A stretch of 64,000 nt of DNA, from assembly GCA_900088475.1 (NCBI GenBank), contig FLMG01003999.1, positions 62,001 to 126,000 on the forward strand, read 5' to 3'. Within the stretch, counting starts at the first letter, position 1, and each line of letters begins with the position of its first letter. Positions 10,364 through 22,400 of this stretch are shown here, in pieces. Below the pieces are notes generated by a model. The model was not told the origin of the DNA, did not search any database, and saw nothing but the letters and a program-made list of their open reading frames with translations. The stretch is from Hyphochytrium catenoides. Its lineage: Eukaryota; Sar; Hyphochytriomycetes; Hyphochytriales; Hyphochytriaceae. A program made the translations under genes and the position numbers.

Positions 10364-12566
10364 GACGCTCCGGACGGCAATGGCAGCCGGAGCCTAGTGG
10401 CGTAAACTAATGGGGCGAGGGTAAGAATTGACAGAGTCCATCTCAGTCTCTGCCAAACCTGCAAGGATCCAGGCCCAGGGTCATCATCCTTGGCTCCGTT
10501 CGTCTCACACTAGCTCTTTATTCTCCAAGGCCCCTCTGCAGCCCTTAGTATTGCTCGGCTAGCATCTAGGACGTTGAACGCAGAATGTACTTCAGCATCG
10601 GTATATAGGCAACCCCCCGCCCTTCCGCTTGGACGAAGTCGAGAGAGACGATCTCCTTCCGCTTTTGATCAGAAGCAGACTTCACCGTCCGTTGCTTTGA
10701 GCTTTTTGGAGATTATTGCAATTGTGTACCGTGTATCTGTAAAGGATCAGACGAGGTGGGAAAGGCCTTTTATGGGCTGCTCCACCACCTTCTAAAGTGT
10801 ACTGGGGCCCTATCAAGCACCAACACTGTCAGATTTAGAACCAGTACGCCTTAGCTTGACGTTTTACCGAATAGAGGTGATATGGGTATAGCCGTTAGCC
10901 GCCACTGCTACTCTACCTTCATTATGCCCATTTGCTGTGGTTGATGTGAGATTCGTCCTTCTTTGCATGTGTACAGAAGAGGCTGCTGCTGCTTCATTGC
11001 TGCCCCATCGTGCTTTCTAGTTGACTTGACATATTGGTACTTTGGTTATTTTTAGCGTCTACTACTACTCAAACAAGAAGAAAGAGATGAAGAAGAAGAT
11101 AAAGAGAAGAAAGAGGAGGAGACGAAGAAGACGGAAGAAGAAGAAGAGACCACAAGAGCTATAAAGTCTTGATCTCATGGTCTCATTATCAACTCTATCT
11201 TCCCTACCGCTCCGTATTATTAGAGAAGAAGGAAGCATCATAGTTGAATCCCTCTGTAATACGAACGGGAGAAGAGAAAGAGGGGGAGGAGAAGGTGAAG
11301 CAGCGAGACCTCATCATCGTCCTCAACCAGGCAAGCCAGAGAAGAGCCCAATTACTGACGAGAAGTACGATTCGCATATTATTATATATAGAGATAAGAG
11401 GGGCGGTGTTCCTCAGTTTTATTTACACACTTCTTCGCCCGAGGTTTTTGTTGCCAAGAAGAAGTAGTAGCTTCATAATATGAAGAAGAAGCTGCAAGGA
11501 TTCCTTAGCAACCCACTCCCAATGTTTTTTGCTACTACTTTTATGATGATGTGGTGTACATGGTAGGATGGTGATCATTCAATAGAAAAATCCGCAACAG
11601 CGATGAACGCACGGCTTTGTTTCCACCACAACTTCTCGCCCCTTAACCACACTTGGGCACTGGTCTCCGATGCTGTTCACTCATCGCCACACAACAAGCC
11701 TCTTCTCTCGTTTGTGCATTCCTTATCTATGATGTCCTTATAATAGTACACATCATTGTCACAACTCCATCAATGGCATCTTCCCTGTCATCTAAACTTT
11801 TCTTTTTTTATAGTTACCGCCCTCAGCCACCATTTGTCAGACTAGGCCTCTTCTTCGGTCTCCAAGCGTCTTCAGAGTTCAGAGCCAGCACATTTGATGG
11901 TGGTGAGTGGCGGTGGAGGAGGAGGAGGAAGGAGGGGAAGAAGGAACGCATTTTGTAGTAGGAACTAATGGAGGAGCCAACCTTTCTGACATCAACACAA
12001 CAGACTTTTGCTTTGACACAAGAACGATTCAGAATCATACCCGAATAAACACCGCTCATTCCGATTACAAGAGTCCATATCAAGGATCATTCTTTATACT
12101 CTTCTGTAACGGACTGAGCCACTCTTGTCTCTTGTCCACTTTGCACTGACGGAGAGATGAAGTGCAGATGCCTCTTTCTCCAGCATACGGAGGCCGAGTC
12201 GCGATGATGAGAGCCCTGGCGCGGCGTAGGCCCACGAGTATTACAGCGGCAGGTCCATCCACAGGAAGCAAGCACGCTATTTGTGCTCATTAATATCGCC
12301 TACATCTTCCCGGGCGTCTTAGACATTGGTACATCGATGCCAATGCAATTGCTCCGGGCAGTTTAGCAGTACAGGTTCGCTGGAAGAGTATGCCACCTAA
12401 TCAGGGATCACAGGAGACTGAGAGCCTAAGCCTGGGGAGCTGCAGTTCTCTTCTTTTCTTTGAATAGCCCAGCGTGGGTATCTACGGTGAGGTAATCGAA
12501 GATCAGATCTTGGTTCTCTTGTCCATGTCCGCTAACCTTTGAGTTGAAGGGTACGTCGTTGCTGAA
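10364..12566. other. Intergenic between divergent genes
   Basis: A 2.2-kb region between the starts of the glycosyltransferase (-) and the coiled-coil gene (+), so it should contain both promoters. A purine-rich tract (gaagaa-type words) occupies about 11060-11160, and a TATA-like tattatatatagag lies near 11388. The open frames here are short, biased and unrecognised. Confidence 0.5.
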
Positions 12567-14930
12567 ATGGCGTCTACAATGCCAAGCTCCGAACTTCGGT
12601 CGGCAGAGGCCACAAATCAGCATCAAAGCAACGCTAAGAGTAGTTCACCTTCCAAAGAGGCGTTCAGCAAGCAGGCTGAAACGGATGGCTCCCTCTTGGT
12701 CACAGTTGATGATCCTACGTCTGGCCCAGAAGCAAAAAATTCTCCGGCAGCCTCCAGCTATTCAATATCTCCTACATCTGGTAATGAATGAACAGCAGCC
12801 AAAGGAATTGATGTCCACTTGTTTATTCTCTGACTCTTTGCTTCGTCTCGTTAGGCAACCGTAAGCCCAAGAGAGCTTTAAATATAGAGGAGGTGTTCAC
12901 TACAATCAGCACCGTCACTTCGGCGGGCATTAACCCTCCACCTTCGAAGATCTTACTCACACCAAGATCTGCAGAATGCTGTCTCAAGCTTGGCATCAAT
13001 CCCGAGACGCTGAAGGTATGAAAGGAGTATAACAAGGTGAAGAGAGACAAAAGGCTGAGGTGGTTCGTCCTTCTCAGGTGCGAGATCTGGACTCTTTTCA
13101 TGAACCTGGTATAAACCCGGCAGTCCAGAGAATGCGCCACGAGGCCTACTCACAGCGGCGATATGAACAAATGAAAGAGCTAAGAACAATGTGGAAAGTC
13201 GTGAGCTCGGAGATGGAGCGAAGACTGAATGGTGGCATGAACAGCAAGGCCAGCAAGGATAGTGGGGGTTTGTCCCCCGTCATTGCTGGCCCTGACAACT
13301 CCACCCTCCTTGAGCTCGAGCAGAAGCGAATGGCAAAGATTCAAGAGAGGCAGAAGAAAGAGATCAACCAAATGCTGCAGTATGAGCTTAAGATCAACAA
13401 ATTGCAGGAAGATGCTGCCAAGAAAATGGAGGAAGAAAGGCTAAGAGAGGAGAAAAGGTACCGCAAAACAGGACTTTATATTGAAGGCAGGCAAGAGATT
13501 GGGCCGTCTGACAGCGGTTCCAATGTTTACTTTATAGGGAGCGCGAGAAGCAGAAGAGGGCAAAAGAGCTGGCTGAAGAAAGAAGGGCTAAGGAGCTTAA
13601 AAAGAAGGCTCAGGAGGACGCTGAAGAAGAGCTTCGACGGCAGATGGCACAGGAACAATTCAAGGCAGATTTGGAAGCTGTTGAGGAAACCAAGAGGCAG
13701 GATAAGATTCGACAGCTTGAGGCCCGCGCCAGGTCAGTGCCATCCTTCCATTCTTCTGTCTGCTGTCTTTGAAGGTGCTAGCAAGTCCACCCTTTTCTAG
13801 TGTCAGAGCTAAGTCATACTATAACGTATAGGGAGCTTGAGAGGGCGAAGAGGGCGCAGGAGCATAAAGAGCAAACTGCGAAGATTCTACAAGAGCAGCA
13901 GGAGCAGATTATGCAGCGGCTTAAGGAAATTCAGCAGGCAGAGGAAGTACGGACCAACCTGTTGGAGGAGCAAAAGCGCCAGCGGCAGATCAAGCTAGAG
14001 GAAAAGAGGCGGCAGGTGGAGCAGCGACTTGTAGAGAACCAGATGGCAGCAGAAGCAATAGAGAAGAGAAAGAAAGACGACTTTGAGGAGAAGCAACGGT
14101 TGGTCGAAGAGAAGCGGCAGCAGTTGCTGCGAGAGCAGGAGGAAGAGAGAGCACTTCTTAGACGACAGCAGGAGCTCCTAGAGAGAAAGCGCCTCATGGT
14201 TATAGAAGAAGCGAGAAAGGAGGAAGAGAAGAAGAAGCAGGAACTTCTTCGTAAGGCAGAGACCCTAGACATGAACGTTAAACGTGTACAGGAGGCACAA
14301 ATGCACCAGTTGGAGCTTAAGCGAGAGCAGATGAAGCTAACTCAGCAGATGAAGCAAGATGCAGTAGAGAGGAAGAAGCGCATGGACGAGTACAAACGAT
14401 TGGAGACACTCAGAAAGCTTCAGGAGAATGAAAGCAGAACCAATGAGATACAGAGGAAGAAACAAGACATCATACAGCAACGGAAAGCTCAGGCCGTTAA
14501 GGCTAAGCTCAAGCGTGACACTATCCTTGAGGTCATGGATAAGGTCAAGACCACAAAACGGTGGAACCTTGCTGCTCAAGATCTCTCCGCAGTGCTGGAC
14601 GACGCGAGCGATGGGAGCCCGAAAAGCAGCCGTAGGCCCCAGACTGCCAACTCTCGGTCTCCTGCTGGTAACAGTCCTTCACGGAACAAGGAACCGGCAA
14701 TGGCTTTCCCCAAAATTAGGTCCAATTCTGCAGGAGAGTCAGCGGCGCTCAGGGTTGCGCAGTCTGTGATGCCGCCGCCTCCGATGCCTAGCAACCAGCG
14801 GTTCAAGCACATAAAAGCAGCCGTGCAGCAGGAACAGGAGCCAAAGCCCTTTAGATCTCCTTACGAGGAACCACAAACCCTGGTGGACGGCACTGGCAGG
14901 AAGAAGAATCTGAGGCACATGGCTCTATAG
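12567..14930 (+). CDS. Long coiled-coil protein, unrecognised family
   Basis: Five exons (12567-12780, 12855-13015, 13078-13457, 13538-13732, 13832-14930) join in phase to about 682 residues. The N-terminal 75 residues are Ser-rich and probably disordered. A conserved-looking block follows with TPRSAECCLKLGINPETLK, then NPAVQRMRHEAYSQRRYEQM. From roughly residue 165 to 540 the protein is a nearly unbroken Glu/Lys/Arg/Gln-rich charged helix, a long coiled coil or single alpha-helix. The C-terminus is Pro/Ser-rich with PPPPMP. Similar TPRS...GI.P blocks before charged helices occur in protist cytoskeletal proteins (from memory). A cytoskeletal or ciliary role is only a guess. Start: the ATG at 12567 is in frame with exon 2 after splicing; a nearby ATG at 12544 is in another frame. 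Confidence 0.8.
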
Positions 14931-15997
14931 AGTGACATATTGTTTTAGGTCTCTGCTCTTTTGACAATGCGCAGAGGACAATGCCCCGTCTCATCGGACT
15001 CCTCAAAGATGGGTGGGGTCAGTGCAGGTAGCCAACGCCTTTAGCTGCTCGCACATCTCTATAGCCATTCTCTTCCTCTACGGTCGCGGTTCTTTCGAAG
15101 CTATCAGTTAGACGGACTTATGCCACCGACAACCGACACTTCAGGAGTCGATTTGATTCCTTCCTTCTGTATCATATGAACGTCCTAAGCATCAATCAAC
15201 ATTCCTTGCCCATCATCTGAGCATGTTCGTTGATCCCAGCTACTCTCTTCTCTCCAGAGTCTTGAGCTGTCCTATAACTTTAATCGTCGAAGGGGTCAAT
15301 CGGCCATAAACCTCCTTAGCCGCCTGCCAGCTCAGTTCTCAGGCCAAGTTGCCCCCTTCTCCACAGCCCAGGGCCATTATACCTTTCTAGCCATTTGCCA
15401 GCTCACTCTCAGGCCAGGTTCCCCCCTTCTCCACAGCCCAGGGCCATAATACCCTTCTAGCCATTTGTCAGCTCATTCTCAGGCCAAGCTGCTGCCTTCT
15501 CCACAGCCAAGGGCCATGAAATAAGCTACTAGCTGCTTCCTAGCTCAAGTGTCTAGGCCAAGTCCCCTGCTCGCTTTGGTTGGGCAGCTCTCTTAGCTAT
15601 GAGGTGAAGGATGAGAGCTGGGGTTCGAAGATGTGATTATAGATACTCTATCACCAGCTCTCTTATTAGAAAGATTAGAGTAATTGGTGATGGCCACTAG
15701 AATGTGTGTTTTCTAGTCCAAGTAATTTAGACTAGAGATTTCAAACCCATTACTTTTTGTGGTGCTTGAGATTCTTATGGTGGATGATGGCACAACTTCA
15801 CGAACCCTCGCCAGCCTTCTTGCATCAGACAGACAGACCATCATCGCCTCCGCCATCTTCGTTCTATAATCTCTAGCCAAGTATCCCAGAAGCTCCAGGC
15901 AGCTCTGAACTATCGCAGCTGACCTCAGTTCCCAGTTGAAGGTTCTAGCCAACGAAGCTGTCGTACACGTACTCACGTTAGAGAAGAAGCGTCAAGG
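14931..15997. other. Intergenic between tandem genes
   Basis: Separates the coiled-coil gene from eIF2B-gamma, both on +. Its main feature is the four-copy 70-bp repeat listed separately. No coding signal is recognised. Confidence 0.6.
15302..15581. repeat. Four-copy 70-bp minisatellite
   Basis: The word ggccat recurs at exactly 15302, 15372, 15442 and 15512, a 70-bp period. Each unit contains an agcc..tgccagctca segment, a ctcaggccaag segment and cttctccacagcc. Units 2 and 3 are closest to each other; unit 4 has clearly diverged. It ends about 420 bp upstream of the eIF2B-gamma start. Confidence 0.9.
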
Positions 15998-18900
15998 ATG
16001 GCAACGAGGAGGGTGAAGGCAGAGTTTCAAGTGGTGATTCTCGCAGGAGGAATAGACAATCGACTCTATCCCCTGACTGAAGGGCTAGCAAAACCCCTCC
16101 TGCCCGTTGCTAATCGCCCCATCTTAGCATACCAGTTAGACCTCCTAGATAAAGCTGGCTTCTCAGGTCAGTCACCGATGGTTAATAATGTCCCTGGCAG
16201 AAGCGGCTGACTGGTCGCTATTGCAGAGGTCATCATCGTGACTTCGGATGACCACCGCGGAGAGATTAGCAACTTCATTCGTGGCTACAAGTGAGTCTCT
16301 TGCTATCTAGTCACAAGTGGATGCGCCTGCCTCCTCCAGGAAACTTTGCTACTATCGCTCTTGCCACAAAGTCATCGACGAACTTGGTTGTTCTTGATTC
16401 CCCTTCTACCGGTTCTGTGCTTCCTAATTAATATCCATAGGAGACTATCCTATGCCTCCTTTTTACAATCCTCTTTGTCACATCCTTCCTTCCTCTCCTC
16501 TATCTGCTCTGCCACCGGCGCTTCTTGTCAAGTCTATCGTTTGGTCGAAAGTGACCTCTGGACTTTGTCGATCTGTCGTCCTTTTCTGCCTTCTCTGTTG
16601 CTCGTGAACCTTTCCCTCTGCCCCTCGTCTAATGATTTCTCTCAATCCCTCCTCTAACGGTGCTTATTTGGACCATCGCCGCTTCATCGTCCCTCCGGCC
16701 AATATTAGTCCTAAGGTGGAGGTTGATATTTGCTCAACTGATGCCTTTCATCGGGTAAATCAATGCTTCTAAGCCAACATAGTCTCGAAATGTTTTGGTT
16801 CTCGCTCCCTCTCTGCCAATCCACAGCCTTAACCCTCGCTTTGGGGCATCCGGCACTGTGTACTCTGCTTCATGCAGGGATAATGTCCGCCCCATCCTTG
16901 AGTTCTTATTTAGATACTGACTGTTTGCCATCTCTAGGGTACGGCGGAAGCTCTGCGATCCATCAGAGACAAGCTGAAGGTGCTATAAAGAAAGGGTTTC
17001 ACCTCTGCGTCCTTAGCTACTGCCTTCCTTCTCACTGCTTAGTCCGTTTCACCAACTATTTCTATCTATCGGTACGTGAACACATCTTGCTGTCTTACCA
17101 TTCCTTGGCAGACGGACTTCATGGTGATGGCGGGAGATCTGATCACAGAAGGCTTTATTCACTATTTGGCTGACATACACCGAACCAAGGACGCAGCGTT
17201 GACGATGCTACTGAAGGTACGCTCTTACAGTGATTCTGAGATGTGGCTGCCTTGACCAATCTCATCTTCTTGACGCTAATTTCTCGGTCCTTACCTACTT
17301 TTGCCGCCACAATCGGCTTGGATTCAAATTATTTGTCTGTCCTCTGCAACGCATCAGCAAGAGCCTCGGGAGGATGCGGTCGACAAGAGCTCCAAAGTGA
17401 AGAAGACGTCGAAGATAAAGAAAGACGAGGATCTCGTGGACTTTATTGGTTTGGCCGACGAGAATAGGGTAGGCAGCGGTGATTGTAGGAAGTATGTTAG
17501 TTGCCAGGGTACTTATCCAATGTCTTTTCGGTATGTGTCCTTATCCCTCTTTCTTGGGGCCGGCAGGTCGTATTCATGTCTCCTGCTGTCTTCTTAGAAG
17601 ACGGCCTCCAACTTCCGAAGGCCTTACTAAAGAGGTCGGTCTATCCCGTGATCGATGTACCTCTGCTGAATCTAACCTCGTCCGCGGCCGCCCTGCTTGG
17701 CTAACTCCTCTTATGCCTCTACCCCCTAACATGACCCCGTCTGGCTTTAACCCTTCCGTTGTGGCCCAGAGTTAAGCACATTACAATGCATACAGATCTT
17801 ATTGACGCGCACTTCTTCATCTTCTCACACTGGGTACTGGACATTCTAGAAAGCAGAAAGAACATCACCAGCATACAGGTTCATTTTTCTTCACTGACCT
17901 TTCCCTCTACATTCCTGACGCCAACATTCCCATCGCCCGTGTTTAAAACCAAGACGTTACTTCAATAATTACTGCTGAAGGGTACTTTGCCCCGCACCAG
18001 TCTCTTAACCTTTTTGTACTACGCCGTAGGCGGATCTGGTACCCCTGCTAGTCAGACGACAGTTTAGGGGATCCGAAGGTTAGAGTCACTATTCTGTTTT
18101 CAAACTAGAGAGCGTCTCACCTTGCCTCGTTCACAAGCCTTGCCTCCAGAGATCCTGGAGCGTCTCAAGAGGTCTCAGCATACGGAGATGAACATGAGCA
18201 GCTCCTCCGTAAGAGTCTCTCCTCTGATGCATGGGTCTTCATCACCACATCAACTATCTCCCCAAATCTGAACTCCATGCCTGGACCCTCTCTCTGTCGA
18301 TAATCCTTGCGCTTCGGTTCTCTACCAGGAGTACACTATTGTTTTCGGTCTATTCTCTTGCCTGACACCTTCCCCCTCACGTCTCTCAAATAGGGCTCAG
18401 AGACTTTTGAAGATGTTGTCAGGTGCTATGCCTATGTCATTCCTCCAGAAGGAGGATATTGCGCCAGAGCTAATACCCTTGCAGCCTACGCATCCATCAA
18501 CAGAGAGGTAAGTACATATCCCTACCAGGAAAGAGGCGTCTATGGAGAAGTGAAGTGTGACCGTGGGAAGATGTGACCTGGCTGATATCGAAGTTCTTAC
18601 TCCTCATTCCGTGTGTTAGATCATCGCAAAGCCAGTCTCCGTCCACACTCCTTGGACACCAATCAAGGGCTTGGACAAGGTGCATAAAGACTCGCTCATA
18701 GCAGAGGGGTTCACAGCAGGCGATAAGGTATGACTATACAGCTCTTTCGTCTCTATTTGTCTCCTTGCGTAGATGAAGGCTTGGCAACTTACGTGGCTAT
18801 TCCGTTGGACATTTCACTTAGGTTTCCCTCAAAGGCTGCGTTATTGGTCGCGACTGCAGTATAGGCAATAAGACGAAGCTGAACAACTGCATCGTGATGG

Positions 18901-19248
18901 ACCACGTCAGGATAGGAGAGAAGTAAGCTTATCGAACTCCCGTGCCTCTGTGCTATGTTCCACGTCCTATGCTTCTATCAAACTAACTCTCCTTCGCTTT
19001 TGCTCGCTTAGCTGTGTGTTGCAAAATAGCATCATCTGCGGTCATGTGGCCATTGAGGACAACGTCAACCTTAACGACTGCCAGGTGGCAGCACAAGTCC
19101 GGATTTCGGCAGGAAGTAAGCATGGCTCATCCTTCTCGCATTTTGAACAATCACTCATTTTTTAACTCTGCTGTACGACGGCTTTAACTTGTGGCTTTGT
19201 CCCACTTTAGGCAAGCTTAGAAACGACTCCATAGCTGGAAATACATAG
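15998..19248 (+). CDS. EIF2B3: Translation initiation factor eIF2B subunit gamma
   Basis: A subunit of the eIF2B guanine-nucleotide exchange complex, which recycles eIF2-GDP in the cytosol. Fifteen exons (first 15998-16166, last 19211-19248; intron 2 the longest at about 420 nt) join in phase to about 432 residues. The N-terminal nucleotidyltransferase-like domain starts with FQVVILAGGIDNRLYPLTEG and LLPVANRPILAYQLDLL, then VEVDICSTDAFHRGTAEALR, and DFMVMAGDLITEGFIHYLAD. A Lys-rich insert (KVKKTSKIKK) precedes VFMSPAVFLEDGLQL. The C-terminal part has left-handed beta-helix hexapeptides (CVIGRDCSIGNKTKLNNCIV, SIICGHVAIEDNVNLNDC). The catalytic-loop equivalent reads GGIDNR rather than the GxGxR of true transferases, as expected for this subunit. 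It is convergent with the kinase gene, with only about 250 bp between stop codons. Confidence 0.93.
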
Positions 19249-19495
19249 ACTTCAGGGCAGCGCAGCTCTACCCTGATGCACCACTCGGATGGCATTAAGC
19301 ACGCCTGCTTTCTAAGCGCAACCTCTTGATTTTGCTGGCTTCCAACTCAGTGTCGGCAAAGGCGCGTTGGGTATAGCGTGCGGGCTAATTCAGCCTTACC
19401 TGCCATCTAACTTTCCCTCGTGTTACTGATTTCGCCATAAATATGGATAACAAACGCTCCCAACTTTCCCTCTAGTCTAAAGCTCGGCCTTCTGC

Positions 19496-22400
19496 CTAAC
19501 CGTAATACCTCAGATCTCTGCCATCTCCTTCCTCCTCCTTATCTTGACCTCTTTTGCCTTTTTCGGCGAATGAGCTTTCATCTTGACCATGTATGCTCTC
19601 TGGAAGCTCGTCTACTGTAAAGTCTTCGGAGTAAGACTTCCCATCTTCCTCATCTCCTCCTGGTGTACTCAGTAATTCGTTCAAAGAACCCTGATCGAAG
19701 TCATGATCGTAGATTTCTCTCTCTGTTTCCTTGTCGTCTCTACTTCTTTGCGAACTGCGAACGCTATTCTGTTCTTCTACTTCCTCCGTCTCCGCAAGGA
19801 ACGGATGCTCTAAGAGTTGCTTGGTAGTCCAACGCGTGTTGATGTCCCTGTCACAGCAATGTGACAAAAAGTCGTGGCCAAGTGCGGACAATGTCTCTGA
19901 GGAGATAAACATTAAGGGCAGAGCCATCCAGAGGTAGAGCGGTGAGCGGCTGAGGGTGAGAATGCCCTGGGGAACGCTCCCTAGTAGTACCGATTTCGCT
20001 ATACTTCCACAGCGGTAAAAACTCTGTTGTCAGCTCCTGCATCATCCCAAACCCTTCCACTCTAAGCATCTCACTACTGGTAGAAAGATCTATCCGTTTC
20101 TTCAAAGCTGCGCTCTGGTGGCTATCCTTCCCGTAAATTGTCTTCTCGTCTCATCTCTCTCCTCACTACCCCTACCGTGTAGAAGACCACTCACCTGGAA
20201 ACTTGGGGACCGCTTGCGTGGTAGCCACATGGAACATGAGGGCAAATTGGTTGGAAAACTCACTCCACGGCCTTATTCCGGTCACCATCTCAATCACCGT
20301 ACAGCCAACGCTCCAGATGTCCGATTTCCGGCCGTGCACGCTCTGCTGCAGGACTGAGAATAGAAGGGAGAAGAAAGGCCCAAGAGAGTGTGGAGGAAGG
20401 AGGAGGAGGCCAGCATGAGTCAGAGATTAGACTTGGCAAGGAGCAAGGAATGTCTCCACGCTATGAAGTTCTAGCTGACGAGGAAAATCAACGCAAAGGA
20501 AGTAGACAGGAACCTCGCAAAATTTCCGGGGCGAGCGTGAGTGCAATACCAATCAAGTTTGCAAGATTCACAGACTGAGATTAAGGGTAACGCTAATGAG
20601 GTGATGTAGAGTAACATAGAGTCAAGAGACATGTGACGAAGGATTAGGCTGGGTGTACCTTCTGGCGCCATGTAAGGTATAGTTCCAACAAGCTCCTTAT
20701 TCCCTCCATCTACTAGTGAGTTTCCTCCATCGAAACGATGAGAGCAACCGAAGTCAGCCTAGGGACCACGAAGGTGGTTATTATAGAGACCAGGGATCAA
20801 GGTATAAAAGGCAAGTTGCGGTTGCAAAGACCCGGGATGCTTGGCAGGTAGTAGAAGGATAGAGGGTGACAGCTCCGCAACAGAAGCCCAACAGAGCCAA
20901 TGAGCCAAAAAGAGCACTGGGTGTAACATTAAGCCATACATACCAGCTTGACTACCCCGCTCTCACTCACGAGAAGGTTGGCTGACTTGATGTCTCTGGG
21001 GGAAGGTTGATCCAAGATGTACGCATTGGGTTATGGGTTTAAAAACAGAAGCGTTGTAAGTGGTATGAAGAGGGAGGAGATGGAAAAGGAGAATCCTTTG
21101 AGTCAAAGCACATCCCCACTTCATAGCTTAGAGGACTTCAATCACCTACTTTCTCCCCTAGGATCTAGCCAAATCTCTATACCTACCACTTACCCGTGTA
21201 TAATCTTGTGATCGTGGAGGTAGTCCAGGCCTAGCAGGATTTGTCGTGTGAAGCTCTTGATGGCGGGCTCTGAAAAGTGACCAAAGCGGCGAAGAAGGCT
21301 ACATTGTTGGATAGGAAGGAAGGTAGTCAGAAACCGTCAGCTGTATCGGTGAAGCGCGAAGTTGGCACCAATGCCGTACTAACGGGACGTAGCAACAGGA
21401 AGCCCTTCACCCTCATGAGCTCCAACCCTTTATTCCTGGCCCTCTGTGCTCTTGCTTTCTTGACCGCTTACCTTGCGATGCTCCCTCCCGGGACAAACTC
21501 CAAGAATATATAGAGCTTGCCTTCTGGCCTGTCTCTCTTGGTCCCAAGGTAGCGCACGATGTTCTAAAAGTGAGGCACACTATCCTTAGTGACAACATGG
21601 TGGCCCTTTGTGCACAAGGCCTCAGAAACACAACGTTCTAGGAAGCCAGCGATGGCAGAGCTGTAAATGGACATGAACGAGGAAAGATCGTGAAGAATGC
21701 TTTCAAGCTTGTGGTCCATGAAGTACCGGATGGTCTAAGTCCTTCATGACGTTGATCTCATCCTCCAGGGCCTTTGCCTTAGACTCCACTGGCCCGCCCT
21801 GAAATTGAACATCGTCGATCTTCATTTCTTTCACCGCTATGAGCTCTCCTGTTTCCTAGAAAGAGATTGAAGGTTTATCTCCTGTTTTGTCACAATAAGG
21901 TACTTCTAATGAAGCCTACTTGGGATAGGACAGGGGGCGAACGAAATCTGCAAAGGTGTACGAGAATGGAAGTGTATGGAGAGAGGATCCGCAAGGTGCG
22001 ACCAGCAGAAGCGTCGGCCAACCTGGTTGAAGCCACTATAGACTCTCGAAAAAGCACCCTCGCCCAGAAGCTCTCCTTTGACCCACTTAATAGGCGTTGA
22101 ACGATGGGCTGCAGAGTTGGGCATAGGCAAACAAGGAGTCAGGCAACACCAAGCCTGTCCCCAACATAACGTTGCACTCCCAGAGTGTCCCAACATAACG
22201 TTGCACTCCCAGGTTGTCTACTTTAATAGCTTCGACACACTTAGCCATATCTCTCCGTTGGTGCTAGACCTTCTCGGTCCTACCCTGTCCCCTTTGAATC
22301 CCTTTCTTACTCACGTTTGCCGACAGATTTGGCCTTCTTTTTGACACTCTGGGCACCTGATGAGATGAGCGGGCAGCATTAGTCCTTTAGTAAAGGTGAC

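Noticed and set aside
13931-14272. Minus-strand Ser/Arg/Cys-rich frame opposite the coiled-coil gene
   Set aside because: It is the antisense of Glu/Lys/Arg-rich codons; its bias follows from the coding strand.
15302-15581. CRISPR-like regular repeats
   Set aside because: Units are contiguous 70-bp tandem copies with no unique spacers, in a eukaryotic genome. It is a minisatellite.
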